In this document: piece after piece, positions 23,450 through 34,107 of the stretch | How positions within the stretch are numbered: the first letter of the stretch is position 1 | Layout: every line of letters starts with the position of its first letter | Assembly: GCF_047496725.1 (NCBI RefSeq) | Contig: NC_132985.1 | Coordinates: 8,487,501 to 8,551,500 of the forward strand | Reading direction: 5' to 3' | DNA from: Anoplolepis gracilipes | Lineage: Eukaryota; Arthropoda; Insecta; Hymenoptera; Formicidae | Length of the DNA: 64,000 nt | Position numbers and translations under genes: made by a program | Notes under the pieces: model-generated | Database searches by the model: none | What the model was told of the DNA's origin: nothing | Seen by the model: the letters and a program-made list of their open reading frames with translations, nothing else

Positions 23450-24060
23450 TTTTTTTTTCTCTTAACCATCGTTGAGGACCCTTGTCCACGCTTGTACGGA
23501 GCGAGATAAAGTCCACGACCTTCCATAGTGCGATTATAACGTTGCATTTCTTCCATGGCGCGATTATGACGTTGCATTTCTCCAGCTGACGTTTCGCGGC
23601 CTTGCTATCGTTTACATCCTTTGCGATTCCCGCCGCTCCGCCAGCCAAAGAACCGACTACTCTCAACAATGGTAAAAGTGATAAAAACCCAGGCTTCGCT
23701 ACCGGAAGTATCCGCTTTTCCTAATCTTTTTCTTCGTCGACGACTTTTTTATCCCCATACCCATCTTCGTCTTTGCTTTCATGGTTAGGCCGTCCAAACA
23801 GCCGTAGCAGCTGTTCTTTCACCAAAAGTCGAATAATCTCTCGCGGTAATACGTTCTCGCGCCCTCGCAACTAGTATACGATCTGCTGTCGTTCGCCGAG
23901 GTCATTGCTTTGCGAGTAAGCTATATTGTGTTCGCGACACGCGGCATACAATGGATTGATGTTTCGATCATCTCTCGCCAATCATTTTTTTAAACAAGTT
24001 CCCGGTCTGCAAAACTGATATCCAGGAATATGTAATTCGATAGGAAGCACGTTGATCGCA
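23427..24060 (-). pseudogene. PLA2-domain minor capsid protein of Polinton type
   Basis: At 24050-23890 the minus strand encodes LPIELHIPGYQFC, then RPGTC, then ACREHNIAYSQ. This is the layout of the virion phospholipase A2 seen in parvoviruses and some Polinton/adintovirus capsids (Ca-binding GPGT-like loop, then HD-type catalytic pair). Here the loop begins with Arg and the pair reads HN, and a stop lies between, so activity would be lost. The C-terminal part (23669-23427) has a Gly/Ala-rich hydrophobic stretch (VVGSLAGGAAGIAKDV). Virion PLA2 helps particles leave endosomes; that role is inferred from family knowledge. Confidence 0.6.
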
Positions 24061-24400
24061 TGATTCAACAGACAACTATCTCTTACAGTTCTCGCTAACA
24101 TTCGTAACAATCTTCTATGAATGGTGCTGGACCGTCGATATGCGTTTGCTGCCATGGTAAATTATAATGTCGCAAACATCTACGATGCTGTCGTATCTCA
24201 GAATCAATCTTTATCTGTTCGGGAAGTTTGTCCCACAGACGCTCCACGCAGCGATCAAACTGTTGCAATAAAATAATCTTTGGTATATATTACAACTGTT
24301 CTGAGGTAAGCTTGAGAATATCACTGTCATCCGACAGGAAAAGAAACATGTTTGATACTGAACGGTTTCGATTTGATGCACATCCATAAATAGGCTCACC
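24061..24400 (-). other. decayed Polinton coding sequence, unassigned
   Basis: The minus strand continues coding-like text upstream of the PLA2 domain in several frames, including WQQTHIDGPAPFIEDCYEC near 24150, with many stops. It is probably the N-terminal part of the same gene or a neighbour. Nothing further can be assigned. Confidence 0.35.
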
Positions 24401-24449
24401 TCCTCCTCCTCCTCCTCACAAAGTATTGTTAAATCTGATTAGACAAGTC

Positions 24450-25097
24450 ATGCGATTCGTGCGACAACTAATGGTAATTAAAGTATCAAATTTTGACAAT
24501 AGGCTAATGCCCGAAAAAGAAATACGCAAACATAGAAAAATGTTACCGAATACAATACGCGGTCTTATTTGCGGCCCTTCGAATTGCGGTAAAACTAACT
24601 TGTTGATAAGCTTGATAGAAAGTCCAAACGGTGTATACTTTGAAAATTTATACATATACTCGAAATCGCTTCAATAACTGAAACACCGATATTTGGAAAA
24701 TTTATTATCATCGATAGATGAAATTAGTTACTTTACTTTCTCTAATAACAGCGATGTCATTCCGTCGAGAGAGGCGCTTCCGAATTCTATTTTTATCTTT
24801 GATGACGTGGCGTGCGACAAGCAAGATACGATAAGAGAGTACTTCTCAATGGGTCGACACTCAAGCGTCGATTGTTTCTATCTCTGTCGAACGTATGTCA
24901 AGATACCCAAGCATCTTATACGCGACAATGCGAATCTGTTGATTTTATTTAAACAAGACGGTACAAACTTGCAATATGTGTACAACGATCATGTAAATAC
25001 CGACATATCTTACGATGATTTTAGCGCGTTATATCAAAAATGTTGGCAGCACAAGTATGGATTTCTAGTGATTGACAAGTCAAAGACAGTTCAATGA
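24450..25097 (+). pseudogene. Polinton packaging ATPase (FtsK/HerA type), lineage A
   Basis: This ATPase drives genome packaging into capsids. Walker A is CGPSNCGKTNLL (about 24575-24605). Walker B is SIFIFDDVACD (about 24785-24815; I read NSIFIFDDVA). Further on are FSMGRHSSVDCFYLC and IPKHLIRDNANLLILFKQD. The start is taken at ATG 24450 (a second ATG lies at 24471). An in-frame TAA at 24675-24677 between Walker A and B interrupts it; otherwise the frame is clean to TGA 25095-25097. A divergent promoter region with the PLA2 gene would lie at about 24400-24450. Confidence 0.75.
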
Positions 25098-25195
25098 CTA
25101 ATGAACTATAGAAGAGGTTTTAATGAATTTGTGATAACGTAAAGTGGTCAGTTGCTATCGAAATGCCGACAAAGCAACGTCTATACATATAAAAC

Positions 25196-26262
25196 ATGAG
25201 TGATAATAGTGATTGCGCAAAGATTGCGCGAAAAATTGCAAAAACGAGTGAGTCAATTTGCAATAAATATTGCACGTTAAAAACTGGTAAAATTGAGAAA
25301 GATGTAGTGTTGGAGAAACATTTTAAACCAATTATGGAGCCTCCAAAACAGCTTGTCAAAAATACCGTCGATGTAGAATCTGACGTATTGGAAAAGCACG
25401 TCCAAAAAGCGGATACTTATCGAGGAATTGCACTTTCCAGCGAGAAAAAATTTTCCTCATTGACGCATCGTTATACACGAATACGACGACCTATGGCAGG
25501 CAACGTGATCGAGATGCGTCCGTATGCTTGAGTCAACAAGGGATACAATTACATACTCACTGTTATCGATGTGTTGAGCAAGTATGCGTGGGCTGTACCG
25601 CTCAAGAGTGGAATGTTTGATGCTTGAAAAGAATGATTGAAAAGATAATTCGAGACCATGTGAGATGCCCGAAAAATTTTCAAACGGATCAAGGAAAAGA
25701 ATTTTACAATCCAAATGTACAAAACCTCATGAAGAAACACAATATTAATCATTATTCGACATATTCCGTCATGAAAGCCTCGGTCGTAGAACGCTTCAAT
25801 ACTTTGAAGAATAAAATGTAGAAAATGTTTACGCTCAATGGGAACTACAATTGATCGACGAACTATCGAGATTAGTTGAAGAGTACAATACGCAAAAACA
25901 TCGCATTATCGGTATGAGACCTGTGTCGATGTCACTCCTGCGATCACTGATTTTAAATACGGTACGCGTGAGTAAATTCAAGATTTTATTCGAAAAAGGC
26001 TACACGCCAAATTGGACCATCGAAGTGTTGAAATTGTTAAGGTACAGAAAACTAATCTTGTGATATATTAAATATATATTAAAAGATTCACGCGAAAATC
26101 CCGTCGCCGATGGATTTTACTAATACGAACTACAACATGTTGCTAATCCCGATGTATATCTCGTGTAAAAGATATTAAAGAAGAGGGGAATGAGGTTTTT
26201 GTGAAATGATTGGGATTCGATAGTTCACGGAATTCTTGGATATATAAAAATAAAGTATTGTA
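25196..26262 (+). pseudogene. retroviral-type integrase with chromodomain remnant, lineage A
   Basis: The catalytic core shows D in VIDVLSKYAW (about 25566-25595), D in FQTDQGKEF (about 25678) and E in VVERFNTLKNKM (about 25785), a D,D-35-E arrangement. A short chromodomain-like end (EGNEVFVK, stop, LGFDSSRNSWI) lies at 26180-26262. At least four stops or shifts (about 25529, 25627, 25820 and 26207) break it. The 25196-25531 frame (MSDNSDCAKIARKIAK...) has a charged helical N-terminal part that looks like a different ORF joined to the integrase by deletion. Polinton integrases insert the element and make 6-bp duplications. Confidence 0.75.
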
Positions 26263-26569
26263 AAAAAATATTACAAATATTATATATAAAGAGAGGAAGA
26301 AGCGGTACAAAGGCAATAAATAAGCCGTCCAAGTATAATATAAATTATAAAATTGTTTAATACAATGTTAGAAATTTGAAATTAAAATTAAAAGTCGATA
26401 CGCAATTTATCGTAGATATGGTCGTAGCGGTAATAATTGAGCAGTGTGAACAATTACATGTACCTAATAAACTAATTATGACAACATCAAAATTGCTAAA
26501 AAACATAATAAATACATAATAAATAGAAAATGGAAATTAAGAACATATAAGTACATAATATAAAATGAA

Positions 26570-27794
26570 GGGTCAATTAAATGTCCTCAATTCCACTTTT
26601 TTCACCTTCAATGGACAAGTGTATCAACAAACACAGGTACCCCCCTCTCTCCCATCATAGCGGATATTGTGATGCAAGATTTAGAGGATAAAGCTCTGCA
26701 ATCTCTATCATTTGGTCCACCATTTTATTACCGATACGTGAACGATATAATTATGGCCGCTCCATCCGACCTTATTAAACACACTTTGACGACCTTTAAT
26801 TCACTCCATCCGAGAGTCCAGTTCACATTGGAAACAGAATCGAATAACAGATTGAATTTTTTGGACACTACTATAATTGTTGATAATAACATTATATTCG
26901 ATTAGTTTCAAAAACCAACATACTCCGGCAGGTATCTAAACTTTTTCTCCCAACATCTTATAAGTCAAAAAAAAGGTACAGTCATCCGGTTAATTGACAG
27001 GATTTTTTTACTTTCACATCCGCGGTTCCATTCCAAAAATATCTTTTCAATGATTAGCATCCTACTGGAAAATGGATATCCTCTAAATTTTATTTTTGAC
27101 ACCATTAATCAGCGGCAATTTTTATTCCATAGAAGTAACAATACCATTAACAACAGTACAGAACATAAAAAAGAAGAGGCTTCCTACTTTACTATGCCGT
27201 TCCTTCTCAGCTTAACTGAGAATTTTAGAAATATCGTCTAGAACACGGCAACGACTATTTCACATTTTAGTCTCAATAAACTAAATCATATCATTAAAAC
27301 ACAGAAAGACACGGTACCTAAATACGGCAATACTAACGTTGTTTACAAAATTAAGTGCAACGACTGTAACGCATCATATGTCGGACAAACCGGTAAAAAA
27401 TTAAAAACCAGAGTCAATGAACATCGACAGCAAATATATAAGAACACTACCAGTAAATCTGTTATAACTGAACATCGAATTAACCAAACCATGAATTTGA
27501 CTAAGACAATGTGATGAAATTCTAGATAAAGAGTCTCATTACAGTAAGCGCTTAATTTCCGAAATGTTGCACATAAAAACGCAACATAACAGTTTGAATT
27601 TGCAGACCGATACAGAATGCTTACCTGAAACCTATACTAATGTGATTAAAAAGCTCCGCGACATCAGGCGACACACATATAAATATCGCGCTCAATTACG
27701 TCTCATGACAGTAGTTCGCCGTCTATACTCAACGATTATTGTCTCTGCACAATGGAAGTCCATTTACAACGAACTAGAGAACTTGTACCGTTAA
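26570..27794 (+). pseudogene. PLE reverse transcriptase C-terminus and GIY-YIG nuclease
   Basis: The RT part has STFFTFNGQVYQQ, PPLSPIIADIVMQDLED and RYVNDIIMAAPS (about 26735), where the second catalytic Asp of YVDD is Asn. After a break at about 26905, the GIY-YIG domain appears as VVYKIKCNDCNASYVGQT (about 27335-27390) and TRVNEHRQQIY. The tail ends at TAA 27792. The 5' half of the RT is missing, and the Asp-to-Asn change alone would abolish polymerase activity. Confidence 0.8.
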
Positions 27795-28098
27795 TTATGT
27801 ATGTAAGTTACTAAATCTTCACTATCTTTAAGAATACATAATTTTCATTGTGCACATTCCTTCAAATTAAGTCGACGTTCATTTTATCACCTTTACTTAT
27901 TACGTCATATAAGTATTAATTATTACTGCAAGTGCACCCTAATCAACAAACTAGAGAATCAATGCGGTAGAAAACACATGGAAACTAGTTCATTTTGTTG
28001 TTTGATTCGAGACGGCGAACTAATGAAGATCTTTTACTACATTTACACCTTTGCGTATTTTTATTAGACATTGACTAATTTTAATTTTTAATTACTTG

Positions 28099-28136
28099 CG
28101 CTGAAGATGGCCTGAAAAATCAAGCCGAAATATTCG
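28099..28136 (+). ncRNA. hammerhead-ribozyme-like motif of a PLE
   Basis: CTGAAGA (28101-28107), helix II (GGCCTGA/TCAAGCC, with a bulge), then GAAAT instead of GAAAC. The core is present but helix II is imperfect. Confidence 0.5.
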
Positions 28137-28379
28137 TTTACATGTGACCTTTATATTCTGACCCTTTATTTTATAATTTGTACTTATATGTTCTTAATTT
28201 CCATTTTCTATTTATTATGTAATTTATTATGTTTTTTAGCAATTTTGACGTTGTCATAATTAGTTTATTAGGTACGTTTAATTGTTCACACTGCTCAATT
28301 ATTGCCGCTATGACCATATCTATGATAAATTGCGTATCGACTTTTAATTTTAATTTTTATTTTTATTTCAAATTTCTAA

Positions 28380-28520
28380 CGTGTTCATGGTGTCGCTCGT
28401 CGCTCATATTCAGCGACAAAAGACATCACGTGACCAAAAATAAAAATACCAATTCGTCAATTTTGATCACGTGATCTGTTTTGACGCCAAAAATGAGCGA
28501 CGAGCGACACCATGAACACG
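28380..28520. mobile_element. 141-bp MITE with perfect 28-bp TIRs
   Basis: CGTGTTCATGGTGTCGCTCG (and eight further bases) at 28380-28407 is mirrored exactly at 28493-28520. The interior also holds ATCACGTGACC/ATCACGTGATC mirrored words. It is inserted at or next to the PLE right end. Confidence 0.85.
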
Positions 28521-28870
28521 TACCTTAACATGTGCTGTTAATGATGTACTTGACGATACTTGTAAAAAATAAAAAAAATTATTATTAACATTAATATTTC
28601 TTTCATTTCTACGACTGTTCTTCCTCACACTATTCTATTCTCCATATGTTTAGTAAATAAAAATTGTATACCTCTCATAAGTTGAGATGCGATACTCTAT
28701 TTAGAAACAGATACTCTATAAAGAGATGAAAAATGGGATCTTGTGCTATATATTTGAGATAGGTGTGCGCGGCGTTATAGTTTTTTCTCTACGCTTTTTG
28801 ACGACTAGATGAATTTTAGTATGTGCTCGTATCTTGAGTAAGTGTGTGCATTATGTAATATTTTTCAAAT
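28521..28870. other. AT-rich stretch, nothing identified
   Basis: No frame, terminal repeat or tandem repeat was found before the acidic ORF. Confidence 0.6.
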
Positions 28871-29074
28871 ATGGCTGAAAATGATGATAATATTGTGATT
28901 GATGACGATTTTTGTGTTAAGGAAGTGATTATCGGAGATAATGATAACAATTTATTGGACATTTCTGACGAAGAGAGATTGGACATTGAAATACCACTTT
29001 TAGAAGACAGCGATTATAATAGTGATATCAGTGATTTTTCAGAAAAAATCGAACGTGATCTTCACCGAAATTAA
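28871..29074 (+). CDS. hypothetical acidic N-terminal exon or ORF
   Basis: ATG 28871 opens a 67-residue frame rich in Asp/Glu (MAENDDNIVIDDDFCVKEV, then SDISDFSEK). Acidic N-termini like this are common in arthropod transposases, and it may be a first exon whose continuation was lost. The sequence after the stop does not extend it in another frame with any motif I know. Function unknown. Confidence 0.3.
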   Translation: MAENDDNIVIDDDFCVKEVIIGDNDNNLLDISDEERLDIEIPLLEDSDYNSDISDFSEKIERDLHRN

Positions 29075-29186
29075 TACTTTTGATGAACTGAAACGAATGT
29101 GTAATATATATTTTTATTATATAACTGCAGGTAGTGTTCGATTTCGCACATCGTGTTTCATGAGAGTGTCGGACCTGTTTGTAGAT

Positions 29187-29257
29187 ATTCGTGCTGTGTG
29201 TATTAAATGAGTTAGGGACAAGTCGTTTTCTTCTCTTTCTAAAAAGTCTATCCGTCT
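29187..29257. repeat. left copy of an outer inverted repeat
   Basis: About 60 bp around TGTATTAAATGAGTTAGGGA is mirrored at 47593-47655 with only a few differences. It lies outside the palindromic MITE, so it is a third shell around the Polinton. Confidence 0.7.
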
Positions 29258-29353
29258 ATGCCGTGCGGGAACATGAAATTAACGTTTATAAACTAGTTCT
29301 CGGACTATTTTGCAGCGACTGCCGAAATCTGTTGTATCAAATATTACCCTATA

Positions 29354-30141
29354 CAGGGTGTCCCAGAACAACCTTCCGTTTGTAAAATGACGTATTTCTG
29401 ACACAATTTTAAGACAATTTTTCCTTTACCAAAATTTGATTTGAAGCGTAGTTTTTGAGTTATAAGCAAAAATAGTTAGCAAATCACACGTCAAGTACAG
29501 AAGGCAGGCAGAAGCGGCGCGGCGCACAGCGAGCGCAGCTGACCGTCCGACGAGTGATTACCGCCGCATGAGTCGCTAACTATTTTATTTTATAATAAAA
29601 TTATGCTTTAAATAAAATTTTGGTAAAGAAGAAAATGTCTTATAATTACGTCAGGAATAAGTGTTTCTTAAAATAACGTCGGACACTGCGATCAGCTGAT
29701 TGCTGCACGCAATGTGTCTCTCAGCTGAGCCGAAAAATCAATATATCGATCGGTCTAAAGTCGTCGACAATGTCGATGACAATCGAAGGAATGTCGCCGT
29801 CGCGGAGACGGTTATTTCTCTCTCTCTTTCTCTCACTCACTCTGTCCCTTTCTTTTACGCATACACTCAGACATACACATATCGCGTGTAGCAATCAGCT
29901 GATCACAGCGTCCGACGGTCGGCGATCCAGAATAACTTTTGATCATTAAAGTAACGTTATTTTAAGGAACACGTATTCCTGACGTAATTATAAAATATTT
30001 TCTTCTTTACCAAAATTTTATTTAAAGCATAATTTTATGCTATAAGATAAAATAGTTAGCGACTCATGCGACGGTAATCACCCGTCGGACGGTCAGCTGC
30101 ACCCGCGGTGCGCCGCGCCGCTCCTGCCTGCCTTCTATACT
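29354..30141. mobile_element. palindromic MITE, left part (split by the Polinton)
   Basis: It starts CAGGGTGTCCCAGAACAACC; the mirror image ends at 47200. Flanking TATA on both sides may be the duplication. Arms of at least 350 bp pair with each other: 29354-29710 against 29890-30141 plus 47065-47200. Without the Polinton the element would be about 0.92 kb. A CT-rich run near 29815 is the loop region. No coding capacity; the small frames here are not genes. Confidence 0.8.
30136..30141. repeat. target-site duplication of the Polinton, left
   Basis: TATACT directly before the left end AGTAGTAAT; the same six bases follow the right end at 47059-47064. Six-base duplications are diagnostic of Polinton/Maverick insertion. 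Confidence 0.9.
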
Positions 30142-30878
30142 AGTAGTAATGAGGCAGGTATGACCCGTCAAAACAAACCCCCACCACCGCGCCCTCGGGC
30201 ACCGCGGGGGGTGTCTGGTGTTTTCCCCCACTACCACCAGGACTGACCGGAAAAAAAAGTGGTGGTTGGAGGGGGAAGGGTTCGCGCTCAGGTAAGAAAA
30301 ATTTATTTTTTGGAAAAATTTTCTGGTTTTCTCGGGACTTGAACCTGGGTTCTTCGTATTGCTGATCCTGGTTCTGGTGTGCTGAGTTAAATAAGAACTT
30401 ACTAGAGTAAAGGTTAGATAAGATATTTATGTTACGTGGGGCAGGTATGGCTCTTGGGCCGATATTGGTTACGGTGCTGGTGAAGGGAGGAAAAAGCGCT
30501 TTAACATTCTGCAAGCGGGGCAGATATGGTTCTTGGGACGATAGCGGTTACGGTGACGGTGGTGGGACGGAAAAGCGCTTTGGCGTTCTGCACGTAGGGC
30601 AGGTATGGCCTGTCAAAACAAATAACGTTACATGGTAGTTGACCATGTATAACGTCATGCCTGTGAAAATGAAAAAAAAAATAATAACACAGGAACATGC
30701 AGGTTCTATCAAACGCGATGGTATGACGCAACGAAAGAAATAGTATTATCGGTGTCTTATATTATATTACGATGAGCGCCTATTGTTGAAAGAGGTTGCG
30801 GAACATCCTCTTTCAACAATAAAAGTAATGGAACTACTTATATGTAAAATGGGAAAGAGGAGTGAGTGAAAGAAATAA
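30142..30878. repeat. Polinton left terminal inverted repeat
   Basis: It mirrors 46420-47058. It is about 100 bp longer because a unit of roughly 80 bp (GGCAGGTATGGCTCTTGG...AAAAGCGCTTT) is present twice at about 30441-30600 and once on the right. The inner end holds a 39-bp hairpin (30782-30820). An open frame over part of it is not a gene. Confidence 0.88.
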
Positions 30879-31100
30879 ATGATTAAAAATAAAATTGCTC
30901 ACATTTATTGATGCAGATTTTTATTACAAAAATCAATATTCTTATTACATATAATTAAGGTAATAATTAATTTTTATTAAGTAATAGTACAATGTATTTT
31001 TTTATATTTTATTACACAAAGGTTTATATGTTTAAACATTACATGTCGGTATATTTAATACGTTTTTCGTGAAAGAAAATTTTATTAAATAATCGTACAA

Positions 31101-32460
31101 TCAAGCGATCGTTACGCAATCTTCGGTAAAAAGAGTAAGAAACTGATTAGTAACCACCAAGATCGTAACCACTACACATATAATATAAAAATACGCAGCA
31201 GTATTGCCCGGAAGTTTGAGAAAAAATTCCTTGTATTGGTGGGTGTTCCAATGGTGGATGGTGGAATTTCGCCGCAGTCGGAGTAAAAATCTGAAATACA
31301 AAGGGGGTAATCCGTAGCTATCGAAGTAAGTGCCTGTACCGTATTTATCGAGGAAGAAAGCGACACAATGTTCTCCAGGTCGAGTATGGTTGTTGGTGTT
31401 AGCAACGATGGCCGTCGACCTCGTCCACACTCTCGGAACTCTGTCGGCAGAATACACTCCCACATGTCTGGCATCGAGATGGTAAAGTGCTTGCAAAATT
31501 TCGCAAGAGTTCATTTTTTCCAACAAAGGCGAACGAACGTACGGTATTATTTGAATAACGTCGGTTTTTACCTCTTTTAATAATGCGATTTTATCAATAT
31601 CGGCTTTCGGGTTTTCAATGTCGGTTTGCGTAGAAATGTTAGTAATTTTGAACTTGTTTTCATCCAGCAACGTCTTTGATTTCGTCAATTTCACGAATCC
31701 CTCTTCTTCTTCTTTTTCAATTAGATGTTCGATTTTTTGCAGGTTTTGTTTCTCTATTTCATTACTCGATTTAATATTTTCATTCATGTCACAAAAAACA
31801 TAATCTTTGCTTTCGATTTCCTCGGCGATTTCGTCGTCTGTGTTCTCGGAGTATATTTCACAATCTTTCTCAGTACTACAACTAACTTGAGTACTAAACG
31901 TAACGTCGATATCACGATTATTTTGTGTGACTATCCAACATTTTAGTTTATAAGCATTGTGTAATGCGCAACGGAAGATTCCAAAATCCGTGGTGAGAGC
32001 AATATTGTCCGTCTTCTTCTTTTGACGATAGGTTTTTAAATGGCGGAGAGATATCTTCCAAATTATTTATATCTCTGGAAAGTATATTCCGCAAGTAGCT
32101 TGCCTTTTCGTTGCCTCTAACGTAAATGTAACGCACACGTTTTGTAATTTCGCGCAAATGTGAAATAAAATATTTCAGATTAGTTTCACCGTCGAACTAC
32201 TCGATACCGTGATAATTTTGCGAGAGCCAATTGTTTTCTCGTCTTGCTTTTGCGGATAATTCTCCAAATGGATGTGGAGGCATCATAATCCAATGGCCGA
32301 CGATTGGGCGTCAATCGAGACAATGGCGACTTCCTTTGGGGTAAATTTATCGTTGACATCATGGAAGCCTTGTATGTCCGATGACTATGTCCATATTGTG
32401 AAAATTTATGTGCTTGCAATGACAAAGTATAATCTCTTCACGAAACGCTCGCGTTCACGT
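31101..32460 (-). pseudogene. adenain-like protease with N-terminal unknown domain
   Basis: The C-terminal part (31787-31101) shows the protease His block (RPGEHCVAFFLDKYGTG) and YFDSYGLPP. The Cys block is in another frame near 31210 and reads TSGQYCCVFLYY, with Ser at the expected catalytic Cys. The N-terminal part (32460-31950, several frames) contains PPHPFGELS, then IYVRGNEKASYLRNILS and CSHHGF, a Cys/His-ended domain I do not recognise. A Ser/Glu-rich linker (31947-31510) joins both, so they may be one protein. Adenain-like proteases mature capsid proteins. Frameshifts at about 31215, 31955 and 32200 disable it. Confidence 0.65.
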
Positions 32461-32597
32461 CTCGAATGAAACTAAATCTTCTTTTGTTACAATACACGTT
32501 TTTAGAAACCACGGCAATATCGATATCTTATTTGAAAATGGAGGGGGAATTTTTAACCGAGTATTACACTACGAGGCATAAATCGTGCATAGATAAA

Positions 32598-33925
32598 CTA
32601 GCCGGAAAAATCGACGATGACTTGACGCGACGCGTCGATTTCTATCACATTATCGAACTCTGTGTAAACAATACAGTTAACGGTCTCGGCGAGAGCTCTC
32701 TCGAATCGCACTTCTAATCGCAAACTTCCATGTTTCACAAGATTCCAATGGCCGGCACAATTAGCGGACAAATCGGGTGTAAGGTCAAAAACAAATAACG
32801 TATATCCCTTGAAATAATTCTCTCTGCTTATAGAATTTCCTTCATTCAAAAAATGGATACCTGTCCCCAAAAAAAGCGTTTGATAAGCTTCAACATAAAA
32901 CGGTTCTTCAACCGAGAAAACCGGCTGTAACGGCCTATTGGGAATTTGCATACCATCGACATACATCGAGAAGAAATTTAAACCCCAATTTTTAAAATTA
33001 AACGGATTTAATTTTCTATCACCATTAAATGCTTTATTATTGACGAAGCCGACTATTATTCGTTTCGGTAGTTGACCTAATATTGCATTATCTATTGATT
33101 CCGCCATTACCCCGCTATGAATCGTAAAAGTTTTAACTTCGACTCTCGTAAGTGGATACTTGGCAGTAACTTTACTCAACATTCTAGCATGTGCGAGTAA
33201 CACCCCGGCGCTTATTTTCGCTCTTCTCACAAGTAAGCTGGCATCCAATATATGAATTTTCGATAAACTGTTACTTTCCATGAGACAAAATGAATCTTTC
33301 GAGCATACGAGTCGTAAGCGTACTTCTACTTAATTAAAAATTTGTTTTGATTGAAAACGTCGCAATGAAGATGTCCTATAAGATCTAGCACTCGTTCTCC
33401 GTGAATGTATCGAGCTCGTCTCACGAGCGCGGCGTTGCCTTTTGATTCCAATAGATCGTCCATGTATCCAAGTGTATCCGCGTCCCACAGACTCGAGGTT
33501 AGATGGGTAGTTTTTGCGGGTGAAGAGTAATTTAACAACGCCTCGATGTACGCGTAAGCGTTGTTCGGAGGCGACACGAGCTTTTGATTGAAATACACGT
33601 CGATCTGATTGAAGATGGAGTGGAGTAAATGATTTACGGGCCCTACTTTGACCTCTGTGGCGGCGGTGGTACCTCCCGTTCGCGGCGCGAGGTCGTCGTT
33701 GGTTTCCACACGCACTCGAAGGCTCAGCATGGTATGTGTGAGATCTAAATATTCTTCTCCATGGCCTAGGATGACGAATTCTATCGGCGAGTCGTCCGAG
33801 AGCGAGCTGACGGGTTTGTAATAGATCCATTGTGAACTTTCGATGCTAGTCTGCGTGAGTGGTAAAGAAAAAAGATCGAGTTCACTTTTTAAACACTCGC
33901 TCGAATGCGTATGAAGAAAAGACAT
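32598..33925 (-). pseudogene. Polinton major capsid protein (double jelly-roll type)
   Basis: The N-terminal part (ATG 33925 to 33326) has SLPLTQTSIESSQWIYYKP, IEFVILGHGEEYLDL and VNHLLHSIFNQIDVYFNQK; the C-terminal part (33281-32598) has FNFKNWGLNFFSMYVDGMQ and ENYFKGYTLFVFDLTPD. Combined length is about 440 residues, normal for Polinton hexon-like capsid proteins. One frame break near 33330 (after FNQNKFLI) separates them. It builds the icosahedral shell. Arg-rich frames on the same strand at 33330-33830 are a shadow of this gene. Confidence 0.85.
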
Positions 33926-34107
33926 GATTATTTACCGTAAATTTTTATCAATATCTTTTACCGATATTTTCGTTGTCTACTGTGTTTAGCGTGGTATCGT
34001 TTAAGAAAATATGTCGGATACGGTGCGCTTTCTAGAAGTTTTACGACGTTTCATGGAGGAGTTAAGTCTTTTCTTTGACTTGCGATTTTTCTTTCTCCCC
34101 TTGCTTT

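Larger units (their letters stand above)
22658..26262. mobile_element. Polinton/Maverick fragment, lineage A
   Basis: Five Polinton-type genes sit together: penton-like, protease and PLA2-type minor capsid protein on the minus strand, then ATPase and integrase on the plus strand, diverging at about 24420. Major capsid protein and polymerase are absent and no TIR is visible, so both ends are lost. Protein sequences differ clearly from the complete Polinton at 30142-47058, so this is a separate lineage. PLE sequence abuts both sides. A (CTC)n run marks 24401-24417. Confidence 0.8.
26345..28385 (+). mobile_element. Penelope-like element with inverted terminal segments
   Basis: Sequence at 26365-26575 is the reverse complement of 28155-28385 (for example GTCGATACGCAATTTATC and its mirror). 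Between them are the RT end, GIY-YIG and a hammerhead-like motif on the plus strand. Inverted terminal repeats with partial copies are a known PLE configuration. Region 27795-28098 is AT-rich tail. It is a different PLE subfamily from the copy at 12640-15405. Confidence 0.8.

Noticed and set aside
33330..33830. 166-codon Arg-rich frame on the minus strand
   Set aside because: Alternate frame of the major capsid protein gene, whose own frame holds recognisable conserved blocks.
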